Positions 40,939 through 49,851 of a DNA stretch of 64,000 bases are shown piece after piece; position 1 is the stretch's first letter; each line of letters begins with the position of its first letter. Origin of the DNA: Gordonia iterans (GTDB lineage: Bacteria; Actinomycetota; Actinomycetes; Mycobacteriales; Mycobacteriaceae); NCBI RefSeq assembly GCF_002993285.1, contig NZ_CP027433.1, forward strand, positions 1,674,001-1,738,000. The letters are read 5' to 3'. The translations under genes were made by a program, and so were the position numbers. A model generated the notes under the pieces. That model worked only from the letters and a program-made list of their open reading frames with translations, was not told where the DNA came from and ran no database searches.

Positions 40939-42123
40939 ATGTCCGACAACACCACCGTCATCGTCGCCGGTGCCCGCACCCCCTTCGGCCGCCTTCTCGG
41001 CTCGCTGAAGGACTTCTCCGGAGTGGAGCTGGGCGCGATCGCCATCAAGGGCGCCCTGGATCGCTCCGGTGTGCCGGCCTCCGAGGTCGACTACGTGATC
41101 ATGGGCCAGGTGCTCACCGCCGGCGCCGGCCAGATGCCCGCGCGTCAGGCCGCGGTCAAGGCCGGGATCGGGTGGGACGTGCCCGCGCTGACCATCAACA
41201 AGATGTGTCTGTCGGGGATCGACGCCATCGCCCTGGCCGACCAGTTGATCCGCGCCGGCGAGTTCGACTGTGTCGTCGCCGGCGGCCAGGAGTCGATGAC
41301 CCAGGCGCCGCACCTCCTCCCCGGCAGCCGGAGCGGCTTCAAGTACGGCGACACCGCGCTCGTCGACCATCTCGCCTACGACGGCCTCCACGACGTCTTC
41401 ACGGACCAGCCGATGGGTGGACTCACCGAGTCGCGCAACGACTTCACCCGCGAGGAGCAGGACGAGGTGGCCGCGCGCAGCCACCGGCTGGCCGCGCAGG
41501 GGCAGGCCTCCGGTGTGTTCGACGACGAGATCGTCCCGGTCGAGATCCCGCAGCGCAAGGGCGACCCGGTCGTCGTCTCCGCCGACGAGGGCGTGCGCGG
41601 CGACACCACGGTCGAGTCGCTGGGGCGCCTGCGCCCGGCGTTCCGCAAAGACGGCACGATCACCGCGGGCAACGCTTCGCAGATCTCCGACGGTGCGGTC
41701 GCCGTGGTCGTGATGAGCAAGGCCAAGGCCGAGGAGCTGGGTGTGCAGTGGCTGGCCGAGATCGGCGCGCACGGCAACGTCGCCGGTCCGGACTCCTCGC
41801 TGCAGGAGCAGCCGGCCAACGCCATCGCGCAGGCCTGCGAGCGCGAGGGCATCAGCCCGGCGGACCTGGATGTGGTGGAGATCAACGAGGCCTTCGCGGC
41901 CGTCGGCCTGGCCTCCACGCGCAAGCTCGGCCTGGATGCGGACAAGGTGAACGTCAACGGCGGCGCCATCTCGATCGGGCATCCGCTCGGCGCCTCCGGC
42001 GCACGCGTGGCGCTGCACACCGCACTCGAGCTGAAGCGACGCGGCGGCGGTGTGGGCGTGGCCGCGCTGTGCGGCGCCGGCGGTCAGGGCGATGCCCTCA
42101 TCGTGCGGGTCCCGAAGGCCTGA
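40939..42123 (+). CDS. fadA4: Acetyl-CoA acetyltransferase (thiolase, FadA4-like)
   Basis: This 394-aa biosynthetic or degradative thiolase condenses or cleaves acetoacetyl-CoA. The nucleophilic Cys is in NKMCLSG, NEAFA and the catalytic His [15 protein letters not shown] follow, and the second Cys is in [11 protein letters not shown]. Length and synteny match M. tuberculosis FadA4 (Rv1323). It is followed 28 nt later by a small membrane protein gene. Confidence 0.94.
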   Translation: MSDNTTVIVAGARTPFGRLLGSLKDFSGVELGAIAIKGALDRSGVPASEVDYVIMGQVLTAGAGQMPARQAAVKAGIGWDVPALTINKMCLSGIDAIALADQLIRAGEFDCVVAGGQESMTQAPHLLPGSRSGFKYGDTALVDHLAYDGLHDVFTDQPMGGLTESRNDFTREEQDEVAARSHRLAAQGQASGVFDDEIVPVEIPQRKGDPVVVSADEGVRGDTTVESLGRLRPAFRKDGTITAGNASQISDGAVAVVVMSKAKAEELGVQWLAEIGAHGNVAGPDSSLQEQPANAIAQACEREGISPADLDVVEINEAFAAVGLASTRKLGLDADKVNVNGGAISIGHPLGASGARVALHTALELKRRGGGVGVAALCGAGGQGDALIVRVPKA

Positions 42124-42151
42124 CCGAGCGAACGCGAACGGAGACGAGGAC

Positions 42152-42532
42152 ATGAATCAGACCTGGCGAGAGAAGTGGTTCGACCTGGCGCATCCGGCGC
42201 CCCGGTTCCGCCTGATCGCACTCATCGAGGCGATCACCTGGGCGTTGCTGCTGATCGGCATGGGCATCAAGTACGGCGCGGGTGTGGACTCGGCGACGAT
42301 GGTGCCCGGCATGCTGCACGGCATCGCCTTCGTGGCGTACGTCGTCATCACGCTGTGGACCGCCGTCGAGTTGAAGTGGAACTGGAAGGTCACCGCGCTG
42401 GCGCTGCTGGCGTCGATTCCGCCGTTCTTCTCACTGCTCTTCGAGTGGTGGGCACAGCGCCGGGGGCACCTGAACGACCCGGCGCAGGATGCGGGCGCGA
42501 CCGGCGAGGATCGTGAAAGACTGTCGGTGTGA
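42152..42532 (+). CDS. DUF3817 integral membrane protein
   Basis: This 126-aa protein has three predicted membrane helices (LIALIEAITWALLLIGMGI, MVPGMLHGIAFVAYVVIT, ALALLASIPPFFSLLF), the DUF3817 pattern. Its function is unknown; the family is widespread in actinobacteria. The ATG at 42152 follows ACGAGGAC. The next gene overlaps its stop by 4 nt. A second DUF3817 paralogue lies at 57185, next to rdgB, and shares the EAITW/VxGVWLL first helix and PF-S-W third helix layout. Confidence 0.88.
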   Translation: MNQTWREKWFDLAHPAPRFRLIALIEAITWALLLIGMGIKYGAGVDSATMVPGMLHGIAFVAYVVITLWTAVELKWNWKVTALALLASIPPFFSLLFEWWAQRRGHLNDPAQDAGATGEDRERLSV

Positions 42533-43452
42533 CTGATCCGAGAAACCGGCGGCAGGCCGCAGCGGGCCTGCAGGCCGCAGCAGCGATGTCCGGCGCCGTC
42601 GACCTCTCCGCGCTCGCCGCGCAGGCCGAGGCGGCGCGGCGCACGCCGGCGGGAACTCCTGCCGGCGGAAGCGGGGGCACGGTGATCGACGTGACCGACG
42701 CGACCTTCGAGACCGACGTCATCGGCCGTTCGGCGCAGCAGTTGGTGGTCGTCGAACTGTGGACGCCGCGCTCGGCCGAGTGTATCCAGTTCGCTCCGGT
42801 GCTGTCCGGGCTCGCGCAGCGGGCCGGCGGGCAGTGGGTGCTCGCCCGGGTCGACATCGACGCCAGCCCCGGCATCGCACAGGCCTTCGGGGTGCAGTCG
42901 GTGCCGATGGTGGTGGCGCTCGCCGGCGGTCAGCCGGTCGCGGCCTTCAACGGCGTGCAGCCGGAGGCGCAGATCCAGGGCTGGCTCGACGAGGTGCTCG
43001 CCAAGATCGGTCCGTCGTTCGGCGGCGCTCCGGAGCCCGCCGAGCAGCAGGATCCGCGGATGGTTGCGGCGGAGGAGCTGATGAACTCCGGCGACGTCGA
43101 CGGGGCGCTCGCCGCCTACCGCGGCATCGCCGAGACCGACCCCGGCAACACCGAGGCGGCGTCGATGGTGCGGCACCTGGAGTTCATCACCCGGGCGCAG
43201 GGACACGATCCGTCCATCGTCGACGACGCGGCACCGCACGACCTCGACGCGCAGCTCGCCGCGGCTGACGTCCTGCTGCTGAGCCAGCAGCCGGAGGCCG
43301 CTTTCGAGCGGATCCTGGCCGTCGTCCGTTCGACGTCCGGCGACGATCGGGATCGGGCCCGCACGCGCCTCCTGGAACTCTTCGAGCTCTTCGAGCCCTC
43401 GGACCCGATCGTGGTGGCCGCGCGGCGCAAGCTCACGCTCGCGCTGTACTGA
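42529..43452 (+). CDS. cnoX: Thioredoxin-fold co-chaperone-like protein (CnoX/YbbN family)
   Basis: This 307-aa protein has a thioredoxin domain (about 50-155) followed by TPR-like helices (about 170-300), the YbbN/CnoX layout. The redox motif is WTPRSAECIQF: only one Cys remains where thioredoxins have CxxC, so it is unlikely to be a normal disulfide reductase. The cis-Pro region QSVPMVVALAGG is intact. Role inferred: redox-linked holdase or chaperone partner. GTG at 42529 overlaps the DUF3817 stop (GTGA). It corresponds in order to M. tuberculosis Rv1324. Confidence 0.87.
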   Translation: MTDPRNRRQAAAGLQAAAAMSGAVDLSALAAQAEAARRTPAGTPAGGSGGTVIDVTDATFETDVIGRSAQQLVVVELWTPRSAECIQFAPVLSGLAQRAGGQWVLARVDIDASPGIAQAFGVQSVPMVVALAGGQPVAAFNGVQPEAQIQGWLDEVLAKIGPSFGGAPEPAEQQDPRMVAAEELMNSGDVDGALAAYRGIAETDPGNTEAASMVRHLEFITRAQGHDPSIVDDAAPHDLDAQLAAADVLLLSQQPEAAFERILAVVRSTSGDDRDRARTRLLELFELFEPSDPIVVAARRKLTLALY

Positions 43453-43469
43453 GGGCGAGTCTGTCCGCG

Positions 43470-43658
43470 TAGGCGTTTCGACACGGCTCGTTCCTCACCG
43501 GCTCAACGAGCGAGGTGAGCGCGCTGTCCGGCGTCGGCCGGTGGTCTCGATACGTCTCGCCTCGCGGCTCGACTACTCGACCAGCGACGGGGGTGCTCGG
43601 CTTTCCATCGCTCGTTGAGCCGGACGAGGCGCCAGCCGAGTCCGTGTCGAAACGCCTA
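43470..43658. repeat. MITE-like inverted-repeat element
   Basis: A 189-bp element has perfect 17-bp terminal inverted repeats, TAGGCGTTTCGACACGG at 43470-43486 and its complement at 43642-43658. A second internal inverted pair, GGCTCAACGAGCGA and its complement, lies near 43500 and 43608. It encodes no transposase. Its right end supplies the TAG stop of glgB. Related TTTCGACACGG/GGTTGAGCC fragments occur elsewhere in the window, for example at 54021-54062. Confidence 0.82.
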
Positions 43659-45629
43659 TCCGGCGACCGGCGCAACGAAGAACACCGCGGACTCCGCGGG
43701 AAGCGTCAGACGCGCACTGAAGTCGTAACCGTGGCTGGGTTCCGGAAGCGCCTGGACCGCGCCGAGGTTGCCGACGCCGTGGCCCGCGTAGTCGCGCGCC
43801 GCCGAGTTCAGGATCTCGCGCCAGACGCCGCCGGACGGCAGCCCGATCCGGTAGTCGTGCAGATCTCGAGTCGAGAAGTTGAACAGGCACGCGACGGTGT
43901 GTCCGGGCGCGTCCGGTGACGTTCCCCGCCGCAGGAAGCCGATCACCGTGTTGGTGGTGTCGTTGGCGTCGAGCCAGCTGAATCCGTCTGTGCGGCAGTC
44001 GAGCTCGTGCAGCGCGGGCAACTCCCGATACAGCTGGTTGAGGTCGGTGACGACGCGCGCGATCCCGGCGTGCGCGGGTGCGTCGAGCAGCTCCCACGCC
44101 GGACCGTCGACATCGGACCATTCGGCGGGTTGACCGAACTCCTGGCCCATGAACAGCAGCTTCTTGCCCGGATGCGCCCACTGGTAGGCCAGGAGGGCGC
44201 GGACGCCGGCCGCGCGGTCGGATCCGTCGGGAAGCCTGGACCAGAGAGTGCCCTTGCCGTGAACCACTTCGTCATGGCTGAGCGGCAGCACGAAGTTCTC
44301 CGCGGTGGCGTAGGTCAGCGAGAAGACGAGGTGCTCCTGGGCGCGTCGTCGTTCCTCGTGGGGAAGCGAGACGAAGTCCAGGACGTCGTTCATCCAGCCG
44401 AGGTTCCACTTGAGGTCGAAGCCGAGGCCGCCGTGTTCGGTCGGTGCGGTGACGCCGGGCCAGGCGGTGGACTCCTCGGCGATCATCAATGCGCCCGGGA
44501 TCCGCTGGTGCACTGCGTCGTTCAGGTCGCGGAGAAAGTCCACGGCTTCGTCGTTCTCGTGGGTGCCGCGGTCGTTCGGCCGCCATTGACCGGGTTCGCG
44601 CGAGTAGTCGAGGTAGAGCATCGCCGCTACGGCGTCGACCCGCAGGCCGTCGATGTGGTACTCGGTGCACCAGAACAGAGCGCTGGCGATCAGGAAGTCG
44701 CGGATCTCCTGGCGGCCGAGATTGAAGGCGTAGGTTCCCCAGTCGGGCTGCTCTCGCCGCAGTGGATCGGCGTGCTCGTACAGCGCGGTGCCGTCGAACC
44801 GGCCGAGCGCGAAATCGTCCTTGGGAAAGTGCGCGGGAACCCAGTCGAGCAGCACGCCGACGCCTCGGGTGTGGAGGTGGTCGACCAAGTATCGGAAGTC
44901 GTCGCCGGTCCCGAGTCGCGCGGTCGGCGCGAAGTACGAGCCGACTTGATAGCCCCAGGATGCACCGTAGGGATGCTCGGTGACAGGAAGTAGCTGCACA
45001 TGCGAGAATCCCTGCGCCAGAACGTGATCTGCGAGCAGATCGGCGATGTCCCGGTATCCGAGGCCGGGTCGCCAGGACGGCAGATGCACCTCGTAGACCG
45101 ACAGCGGCCGGGCCGGGTGATGCCGACTCGTACGGCGGGCGAGCCAGTCGTCGTCGTGCCAGACGTACGACGACGGAGCGGTCACCACCGAAGCGGTCTC
45201 AGGCGGGCGCTGCGCGGCGAACGCGAGCGGATCGGCCTTGTGCCGGACCACGCCGTCGGCGCCGGTGATGCGGTACTTGTAGAGGTCGCCTACGGCCGCA
45301 CCGGACACGGTCGCCGACCACACGCCGTCCGCGCCGCGGTGCATCGGGTGGGCTCCGCCGGTCCAGTCGTTGAAGTCCCCGACGACGGAGATCGCGCGGG
45401 CATTCGGGGCCCAGACGGCGAAGCGGGTCCCGACGACGGTGTCGGCGGTGGTTTCGACTCGCTGCGCTCGCTCAACCATCGAGAGCGAGGTTCGCTCAAC
45501 CATCGAGAGGGAGGTTCGCTCAACCATCGAGGGAGGGGAGGTGTTTCGATGATTGAGCGACGGAGGAGTCGACAACACCGGGTGGGCGCCCAGGTGTTCC
45601 CAGAGGTCACGGCCTTGCTCGGCGGTCAT
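43656..45629 (-). CDS. glgB: 1,4-alpha-glucan branching enzyme, short form
   Basis: This 657-aa GH13 enzyme introduces alpha-1,6 branches in glycogen. After a CBM48 region (RFAVWAPNARAISVVGDFNDW) come the catalytic motifs DGLRVDAVAAMLYLDY (nucleophile Asp), LMIAEESTAWPGVT (acid Glu) and LPLSHDEVVHGKG. It is about 75 residues shorter than mycobacterial GlgB and lacks the extra N-terminal beta-sandwich. Residues about 20-60 are an in-frame copy of the dispersed 24-bp repeat (SMVERTSL units) inserted just before the CBM48. The ATG overlaps the dinG stop by 4 nt, which fixes the short start. The stop codon comes from a MITE-like element. glgE, the usual partner in M. tuberculosis, is absent here. 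Confidence 0.93.
   Translation of the reverse strand: MTAEQGRDLWEHLGAHPVLSTPPSLNHRNTSPPSMVERTSLSMVERTSLSMVERAQRVETTADTVVGTRFAVWAPNARAISVVGDFNDWTGGAHPMHRGADGVWSATVSGAAVGDLYKYRITGADGVVRHKADPLAFAAQRPPETASVVTAPSSYVWHDDDWLARRTSRHHPARPLSVYEVHLPSWRPGLGYRDIADLLADHVLAQGFSHVQLLPVTEHPYGASWGYQVGSYFAPTARLGTGDDFRYLVDHLHTRGVGVLLDWVPAHFPKDDFALGRFDGTALYEHADPLRREQPDWGTYAFNLGRQEIRDFLIASALFWCTEYHIDGLRVDAVAAMLYLDYSREPGQWRPNDRGTHENDEAVDFLRDLNDAVHQRIPGALMIAEESTAWPGVTAPTEHGGLGFDLKWNLGWMNDVLDFVSLPHEERRRAQEHLVFSLTYATAENFVLPLSHDEVVHGKGTLWSRLPDGSDRAAGVRALLAYQWAHPGKKLLFMGQEFGQPAEWSDVDGPAWELLDAPAHAGIARVVTDLNQLYRELPALHELDCRTDGFSWLDANDTTNTVIGFLRRGTSPDAPGHTVACLFNFSTRDLHDYRIGLPSGGVWREILNSAARDYAGHGVGNLGAVQALPEPSHGYDFSARLTLPAESAVFFVAPVAG
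45448..45570. repeat. Dispersed 24-bp repeat inside glgB
   Basis: CTCAACCATCGAGAG-type units start at 45471, 45495 and 45519 (24-bp period). They are preceded by the TTTCGACTCGCTGCGCTCG palindrome that also punctuates the array at 1423-2990. Read in the glgB frame they encode SMVERTSL repeats. The repeat family after the rRNA operon has therefore entered a coding region. Confidence 0.9.
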
Positions 45630-47623
45630 GATGCGCTCAGCCGGCGCAGCGCGGACCGGACGGCGGCCGGATCGGTGGTGCGCCAGAACGGCGGGAGTCC
45701 CGCCATCAGGTAGCCGCCGTAGCGAGCGGTGACCAGTCGTGAATCGAGGACGGCGACCACTCCGCGGTCGCCGTCCGCGCGCAGCAGGCGGCCGGCGCCC
45801 TGGGCCAGCAGCAGTGCCGCGTGATTGGCCGAGACGGCGAGGAATCCGTTGCCGCCGTGCGCATCGGTGTCCCGCTGCCGGGCGGCGAGCAGTGGGTCGT
45901 CGGGCCGTGGGAAGGGGATGCGATCGATCATCACCAGGCGCAACGACGGTCCCGGAACGTCCACCCCCTGCCACAGCGAGAGGGTGCCGAACAGGCAGGT
46001 GGCCTCGTCGGCGGCGAACTTCTCGATCAGCGACGACGTCATCTCGTCGCCCTGGCACAGGATCGGGAAGCCGACCCGCTCGCGCAGCGCCTCGGCGGCC
46101 TGCGTGGCCGCCCGCATGGAGGAGAAGAGTCCGAGTGTCCGGCCGCCGGCGGCGTTCATCAGATCGACCATCTCGTCGAGCGTCGCGGCCGCCGGGCCGT
46201 CCCGGCCCGGCGGCGGGAGCTTCCCGGCGACGTACAGGATCGCCGAGCGTGGATAGTCGAACGGCGAGCCGACGTCGAGGCCGCGCCAGGTGCGGTCCTC
46301 CGAGTCCGCATCGTCGTCGGTATGCGGTGGCAGTCCCCAGGTTCGGGCGAGCGCGTTGAAGTTGCCGCCGACGGTCAGCGTGGCCGAGGTCAGGATCACC
46401 GTGGAATCGGTGAACAGTGACGTGCGCAGGAGGCCGGACACGGTGAGCGGAGCGATGTGCAGGCTGCGCTTCGTATCGCCGCCGCGGATCCGTTCCTCGG
46501 CGAGCCAGATGACGTCGTGCCGTTGCGCGGGATCGGCTTCGCCGAAGACGGTGAGGATGCGCACGACGGTGTCGTGCAGGTTCTCCGTCGCGCTGATCGC
46601 CATCTGCCGGGCCGCTGTGGCATCCGGATCGGCCGGCTTCTTCTCGCCTGCGGGGGAGATCTCCGAGCGGGCCTCCCAGAGTCGATCGCGCAGCGACGCG
46701 AGCACCTCGGCGGCCCCGGCCGGCAACCGCAGCCATTCGCCGACGCGGGCCTCGTCGAGCAGTTCCTCCAGCTGGGCGGCGGCTCCGGCCAGTGTCTCCG
46801 CGGTCTCGGTGGAGATCAGCTTGCCCGCGCGGCGGCTGACATAGCCGACGCCCGCCGAAGAGACCTCTTCGGTGGCGACGGAGGTGATCCGGTCGACCAG
46901 CTCGTGCGCTTCGTCGACCACGACGACCGAATGCTCGGGCAGGATCGTCGCCGGGCTCATCGCGTCGATGGCGAGCATGGCGTGATTGGTCACCACGACG
47001 TCCGAGTCGGCGGCACGGCGGCGGGCGGCCTCGGCGAAGCAGTCGTCGCCGAACTCGCACGCGGCGGCTCCGACGCACTCGCGGGAGCTGACGCTGACCT
47101 GCCGCCACGATTTGTGGTCGACGCCGGGGGAGAGGTCGTCCCGGTCTCCGGTGTCGGTGTCGCTCGCCCACTCGCGGATCCGCTTGATGTCCCGGCCCAT
47201 CCGGGACAGGTCGAAGGCGTCGAACATCCCGTCCTCCGGCTCCTCCGCGGCACCGGAGTGGATCTTGTTGAGGCACAAGTAGTTCGCGCGGCCTTTGAGG
47301 ATGGCGAACGACGGCTCGTGCTTCAGCGGGCCGGTCAGAGCGGCGCTGAGGCGGGGCAGGTCCCGCTCGGTCAGCTGCCGCTGCAGGGCGATGGTCGCGG
47401 TGGAGACGACGACGGTGTCGCCGGACTGGACCGCGTGCCGGATCGCCGGAACCAGGTAGGCGAGCGACTTGCCGGTGCCGGTGCCGGCCTGGACGGCGAG
47501 ATGCCGCTGCCGGTCGATCGCGTCGCCCACCGCGGTCGCCATCGCGATCTGGCCTTCACGGCGGGAGCCGCCGAGAGCGGCGACGGCGGCATCGAGCAGT
47601 TCGGGTACGTCGGGAGGACTCAC
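45626..47623 (-). CDS. dinG: ATP-dependent DNA helicase, DinG family
   Basis: This 665-aa superfamily 2 helicase of the XPD/DinG type unwinds damaged or structured DNA. Motif I is AGTGTGKSLAYLVPA, the DEAH box is VVVDEAHELVDR, and motif VI is QGAGRLLRADGDRG. Four Cys (RANYLC, SSREC, AAC, DDC) can ligate the 4Fe-4S cluster of the family. GTG at 47623 overlaps the pncA stop by 4 nt. It sits in a minus-strand overlap chain pncB-pncA-dinG-glgB. Confidence 0.95.
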   Translation of the reverse strand: MSPPDVPELLDAAVAALGGSRREGQIAMATAVGDAIDRQRHLAVQAGTGTGKSLAYLVPAIRHAVQSGDTVVVSTATIALQRQLTERDLPRLSAALTGPLKHEPSFAILKGRANYLCLNKIHSGAAEEPEDGMFDAFDLSRMGRDIKRIREWASDTDTGDRDDLSPGVDHKSWRQVSVSSRECVGAAACEFGDDCFAEAARRRAADSDVVVTNHAMLAIDAMSPATILPEHSVVVVDEAHELVDRITSVATEEVSSAGVGYVSRRAGKLISTETAETLAGAAAQLEELLDEARVGEWLRLPAGAAEVLASLRDRLWEARSEISPAGEKKPADPDATAARQMAISATENLHDTVVRILTVFGEADPAQRHDVIWLAEERIRGGDTKRSLHIAPLTVSGLLRTSLFTDSTVILTSATLTVGGNFNALARTWGLPPHTDDDADSEDRTWRGLDVGSPFDYPRSAILYVAGKLPPPGRDGPAAATLDEMVDLMNAAGGRTLGLFSSMRAATQAAEALRERVGFPILCQGDEMTSSLIEKFAADEATCLFGTLSLWQGVDVPGPSLRLVMIDRIPFPRPDDPLLAARQRDTDAHGGNGFLAVSANHAALLLAQGAGRLLRADGDRGVVAVLDSRLVTARYGGYLMAGLPPFWRTTDPAAVRSALRRLSAS

Positions 47624-48210
47624 TCGGCCGAGGAACCCGTGTAGAGCAGTTCGCCGACCAGTTCCACGCCCGCCGCGCGCAGCTCGGCCGCGGCGCCGGC
47701 GTAGCTTTCCGGGGAGATCGCCGCGGTGTAGTCGAGCAGCACCCGGGTCTTCAGTCCGGCGCGTGCGGCGTCCAGCGCGGTGGCCCGCACGCAGTAGTCG
47801 GTCGCGATGCCGACCACGTCCACCTCGGCGATGCCGTGTTCGCGCAGCCAGTCGGCGAGCGCGACACCGTCGTCGTCGGCGCCCTCGAATCCGGAGTACG
47901 CGGCGCTGTACGCGCCCTTGGAGAACACCGCGGCCAACGGCTCGGTGTCCAGCGACGGATGAAAGGCCACGCCGTCGGTGTGCACGACGCAGTGCGGCGG
48001 CCACGAGTCGACGTAGTCGGGCTCGTCGGAGAAGTGGTCGCCGGGATCGATGTGGTAGTCACGGGTCGCGACGACGGTCGGGTACTCGGCCATCAGGCCG
48101 GTCACCGCGCCCGCGACGGCCGCGCCGCCGCGCACGGCCAGGGAGCCGCCCTCGCAGAAGTCGTTCTGGATGTCGACGACGATCAGCGCACGGTGCGCGT
48201 CGCGGCTCAT
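47620..48210 (-). CDS. pncA: Nicotinamidase
   Basis: This 196-aa isochorismatase-fold amidase converts nicotinamide to nicotinate for NAD salvage. The triad is visible: Asp in VVDIQNDFC, Lys in FSKGAYSAAY, Cys in GIATDYCVRA. Metal ligands fit DYHIDPGDHFSD. It overlaps pncB upstream and dinG downstream by 4 nt each. Pairing with pncB makes a complete two-step salvage unit, whereas in M. tuberculosis pncA lies elsewhere. Confidence 0.96.
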   Translation of the reverse strand: MSRDAHRALIVVDIQNDFCEGGSLAVRGGAAVAGAVTGLMAEYPTVVATRDYHIDPGDHFSDEPDYVDSWPPHCVVHTDGVAFHPSLDTEPLAAVFSKGAYSAAYSGFEGADDDGVALADWLREHGIAEVDVVGIATDYCVRATALDAARAGLKTRVLLDYTAAISPESYAGAAAELRAAGVELVGELLYTGSSAE

Positions 48211-49529
48211 GATGCCTCCGGGGTGTTGACGAAGCGGGTGCCGATGGCCGGGTCGCCGTGGCTCAGACCCAGTCCCTCCCAGGGAAGACTGACCAGTCCG
48301 CGCGCGAGGTGGGTGCGGGAGGCCTCCAGGTCGGGCAGGTCCGGGACGCGGCGGCCGGCGCGCATCAGGGGGATCTGCAGGGCGCGGACGTTCAGATTAC
48401 CGGCGACCTTCTCCGGCAGTGCGGCGCCGTCCCGGTAGATGATCTCCTCCACCACCGTCCCGGTGTCGCGGGCCGCCCGCGCCGCGCGCTTGGTGCCGCC
48501 CTGGCTCTCTTTGTGGCTGGCGCGTTTGGCCACCGGCACGCCGTCGACCTCGACCAGCTTGTAGACCATGCCGGCAGTGGGGGCGCCGCTGCCGGTGACC
48601 AGCGAGGTCCCCACGCCGTACAGGTCGACCGGCTCGGCGCGCAGCGAGGCGATCGCGTACTCGTCCAGGTCGCCGGAGACCACGATCTTGGTGTTCACCG
48701 CGCCCAACTCGTCGAGCTGGGCGCGCACCTGACGGGCGAGAACGCCGAGGTCGCCGGAGTCGATGCGCACGGCGTTCAGCGCGGGACCCGCCACCTCGAC
48801 GGCGTTGCGGACGCCGGTGGTGATGTCGTAGGTGTCCACGAGCAGGGTGGTTCCGGTGCCGAGCCGGGCGATCTGGGCGGCGAAGGCAGCGCGCTCGTCG
48901 GGACCGTCGTCGCCGGTGAACGAGAGCGTCCAGGAATGAGCCGCGGTGCCTGCGCTGGGCACCCCGTACGTCCGTGCGGCCTCGAGGTTGCTGGTGGCGG
49001 CGAGTCCGGACAGGTAGGCCGCGCGGGCGGCGGCCACGGCAGCGCGCTCGTGCGTGCGGCGCGAGCCCATCTCGATGATGGGCCGTCCGGCCGCCGCCGA
49101 CACCATGCGGGCGCCGGCGGAGGCGACCGCGCTGTCGTGGTTGAGGATCGAGAGGATCAGCGTCTCCAGGAGCACCGACTCGGCGAAGCCGCCGCGGACG
49201 GTGAACACGGGGGAGCCGGGAAAGAACAGCTCGCCCTCGGCGTAGCCGTCGACGTCGCCGGAGAACCGGTAGTCCGCGAGCCAGGCAAGCGTGTCGTCGT
49301 CGACGATCGACCGTTCGCGCAGTGCGGCGATCTCGTCGGGGCCGAAGCGGAATCGCTCGAGCTCGTCGAGCACCCGGCCGGTGCCGGCCACCACGCCGTA
49401 GCGGCGGCCGTCGGGCAGCCGCCGGGCGAAGACCTCGAAGACGCTTCGGCGGTCGGCGGTGCCGGCCGCCAGCGCAGCGGAGATCATGGTGAGCTCGTAC
49501 TGATCGGTCAGCAGCGCGGTACTGGTCAC
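48207..49529 (-). CDS. pncB: Nicotinate phosphoribosyltransferase
   Basis: This 440-aa enzyme makes nicotinate mononucleotide from nicotinate and PRPP. It has TDQYELTMISAAL, RRSVFEVFARRLP, EMGSRRTHERAAVAAARAAYLSG, DTYDITTGVRNAVEVAG, RIDSGDLGVLARQVR and VSGDLDEYAI. GTG at 49529 is chosen because the TDQYELTM start is close and a minus-strand TAGGGT -10 (49542-49537) lies immediately upstream; an ATG at 49550 would overlap the divergent clpS start. It is homologous to PncB1 (Rv1330c). Confidence 0.94.
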   Translation of the reverse strand: MTSTALLTDQYELTMISAALAAGTADRRSVFEVFARRLPDGRRYGVVAGTGRVLDELERFRFGPDEIAALRERSIVDDDTLAWLADYRFSGDVDGYAEGELFFPGSPVFTVRGGFAESVLLETLILSILNHDSAVASAGARMVSAAAGRPIIEMGSRRTHERAAVAAARAAYLSGLAATSNLEAARTYGVPSAGTAAHSWTLSFTGDDGPDERAAFAAQIARLGTGTTLLVDTYDITTGVRNAVEVAGPALNAVRIDSGDLGVLARQVRAQLDELGAVNTKIVVSGDLDEYAIASLRAEPVDLYGVGTSLVTGSGAPTAGMVYKLVEVDGVPVAKRASHKESQGGTKRAARAARDTGTVVEEIIYRDGAALPEKVAGNLNVRALQIPLMRAGRRVPDLPDLEASRTHLARGLVSLPWEGLGLSHGDPAIGTRFVNTPEAS

Positions 49530-49548
49530 ATTCGCTACCCTATAGCTC
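49530..49548. promoter_or_regulatory. Divergent leaderless promoters of pncB and clpS
   Basis: The 19-bp gap contains TACCCTA (49536-49542). Its plus strand gives TACCCT and its minus strand gives TAGGGT, two overlapping TANNNT -10 hexamers. Each places the transcription start within a base of the start codon on its side. Confidence 0.7.
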
Positions 49549-49851
49549 ATGGCCCTGGAGGAAGCGGCACCCGGGACGAGCACAGGGACGGCGGTCGCCG
49601 AACCCGAGTCTGTGGTCGATCGACCCTGGGTGACGATCGTCTGGGACGACCCGGTGAACCTGATGAACTATGTCTCGTATGTCTTCCAGAAGATCTTCGG
49701 CTATCCCGAGCCCAAGGCGCGGGAGCTGATGCTGCAGGTCCACCAGGAGGGCAAGGCCGTGGTCTCCTCCGGCGACCGGTCGAAGGTCGAGAGCGATGTC
49801 CGCAAACTGCATGCGGCCGGCCTGTGGGCGACGATGCAGCACGACGAGTAA
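49549..49851 (+). CDS. clpS: ClpS adaptor of the ClpAP/ClpCP protease
   Basis: This 100-aa adaptor delivers N-degron substrates to Clp. It has the ClpS core [45 protein letters not shown] and the C-terminal [13 protein letters not shown]. It has no Shine-Dalgarno sequence and is probably leaderless. Its stop overlaps the DUF2017 start by 1 nt (TAATG), as in M. tuberculosis Rv1331-Rv1332. Confidence 0.96.
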   Translation: MALEEAAPGTSTGTAVAEPESVVDRPWVTIVWDDPVNLMNYVSYVFQKIFGYPEPKARELMLQVHQEGKAVVSSGDRSKVESDVRKLHAAGLWATMQHDE

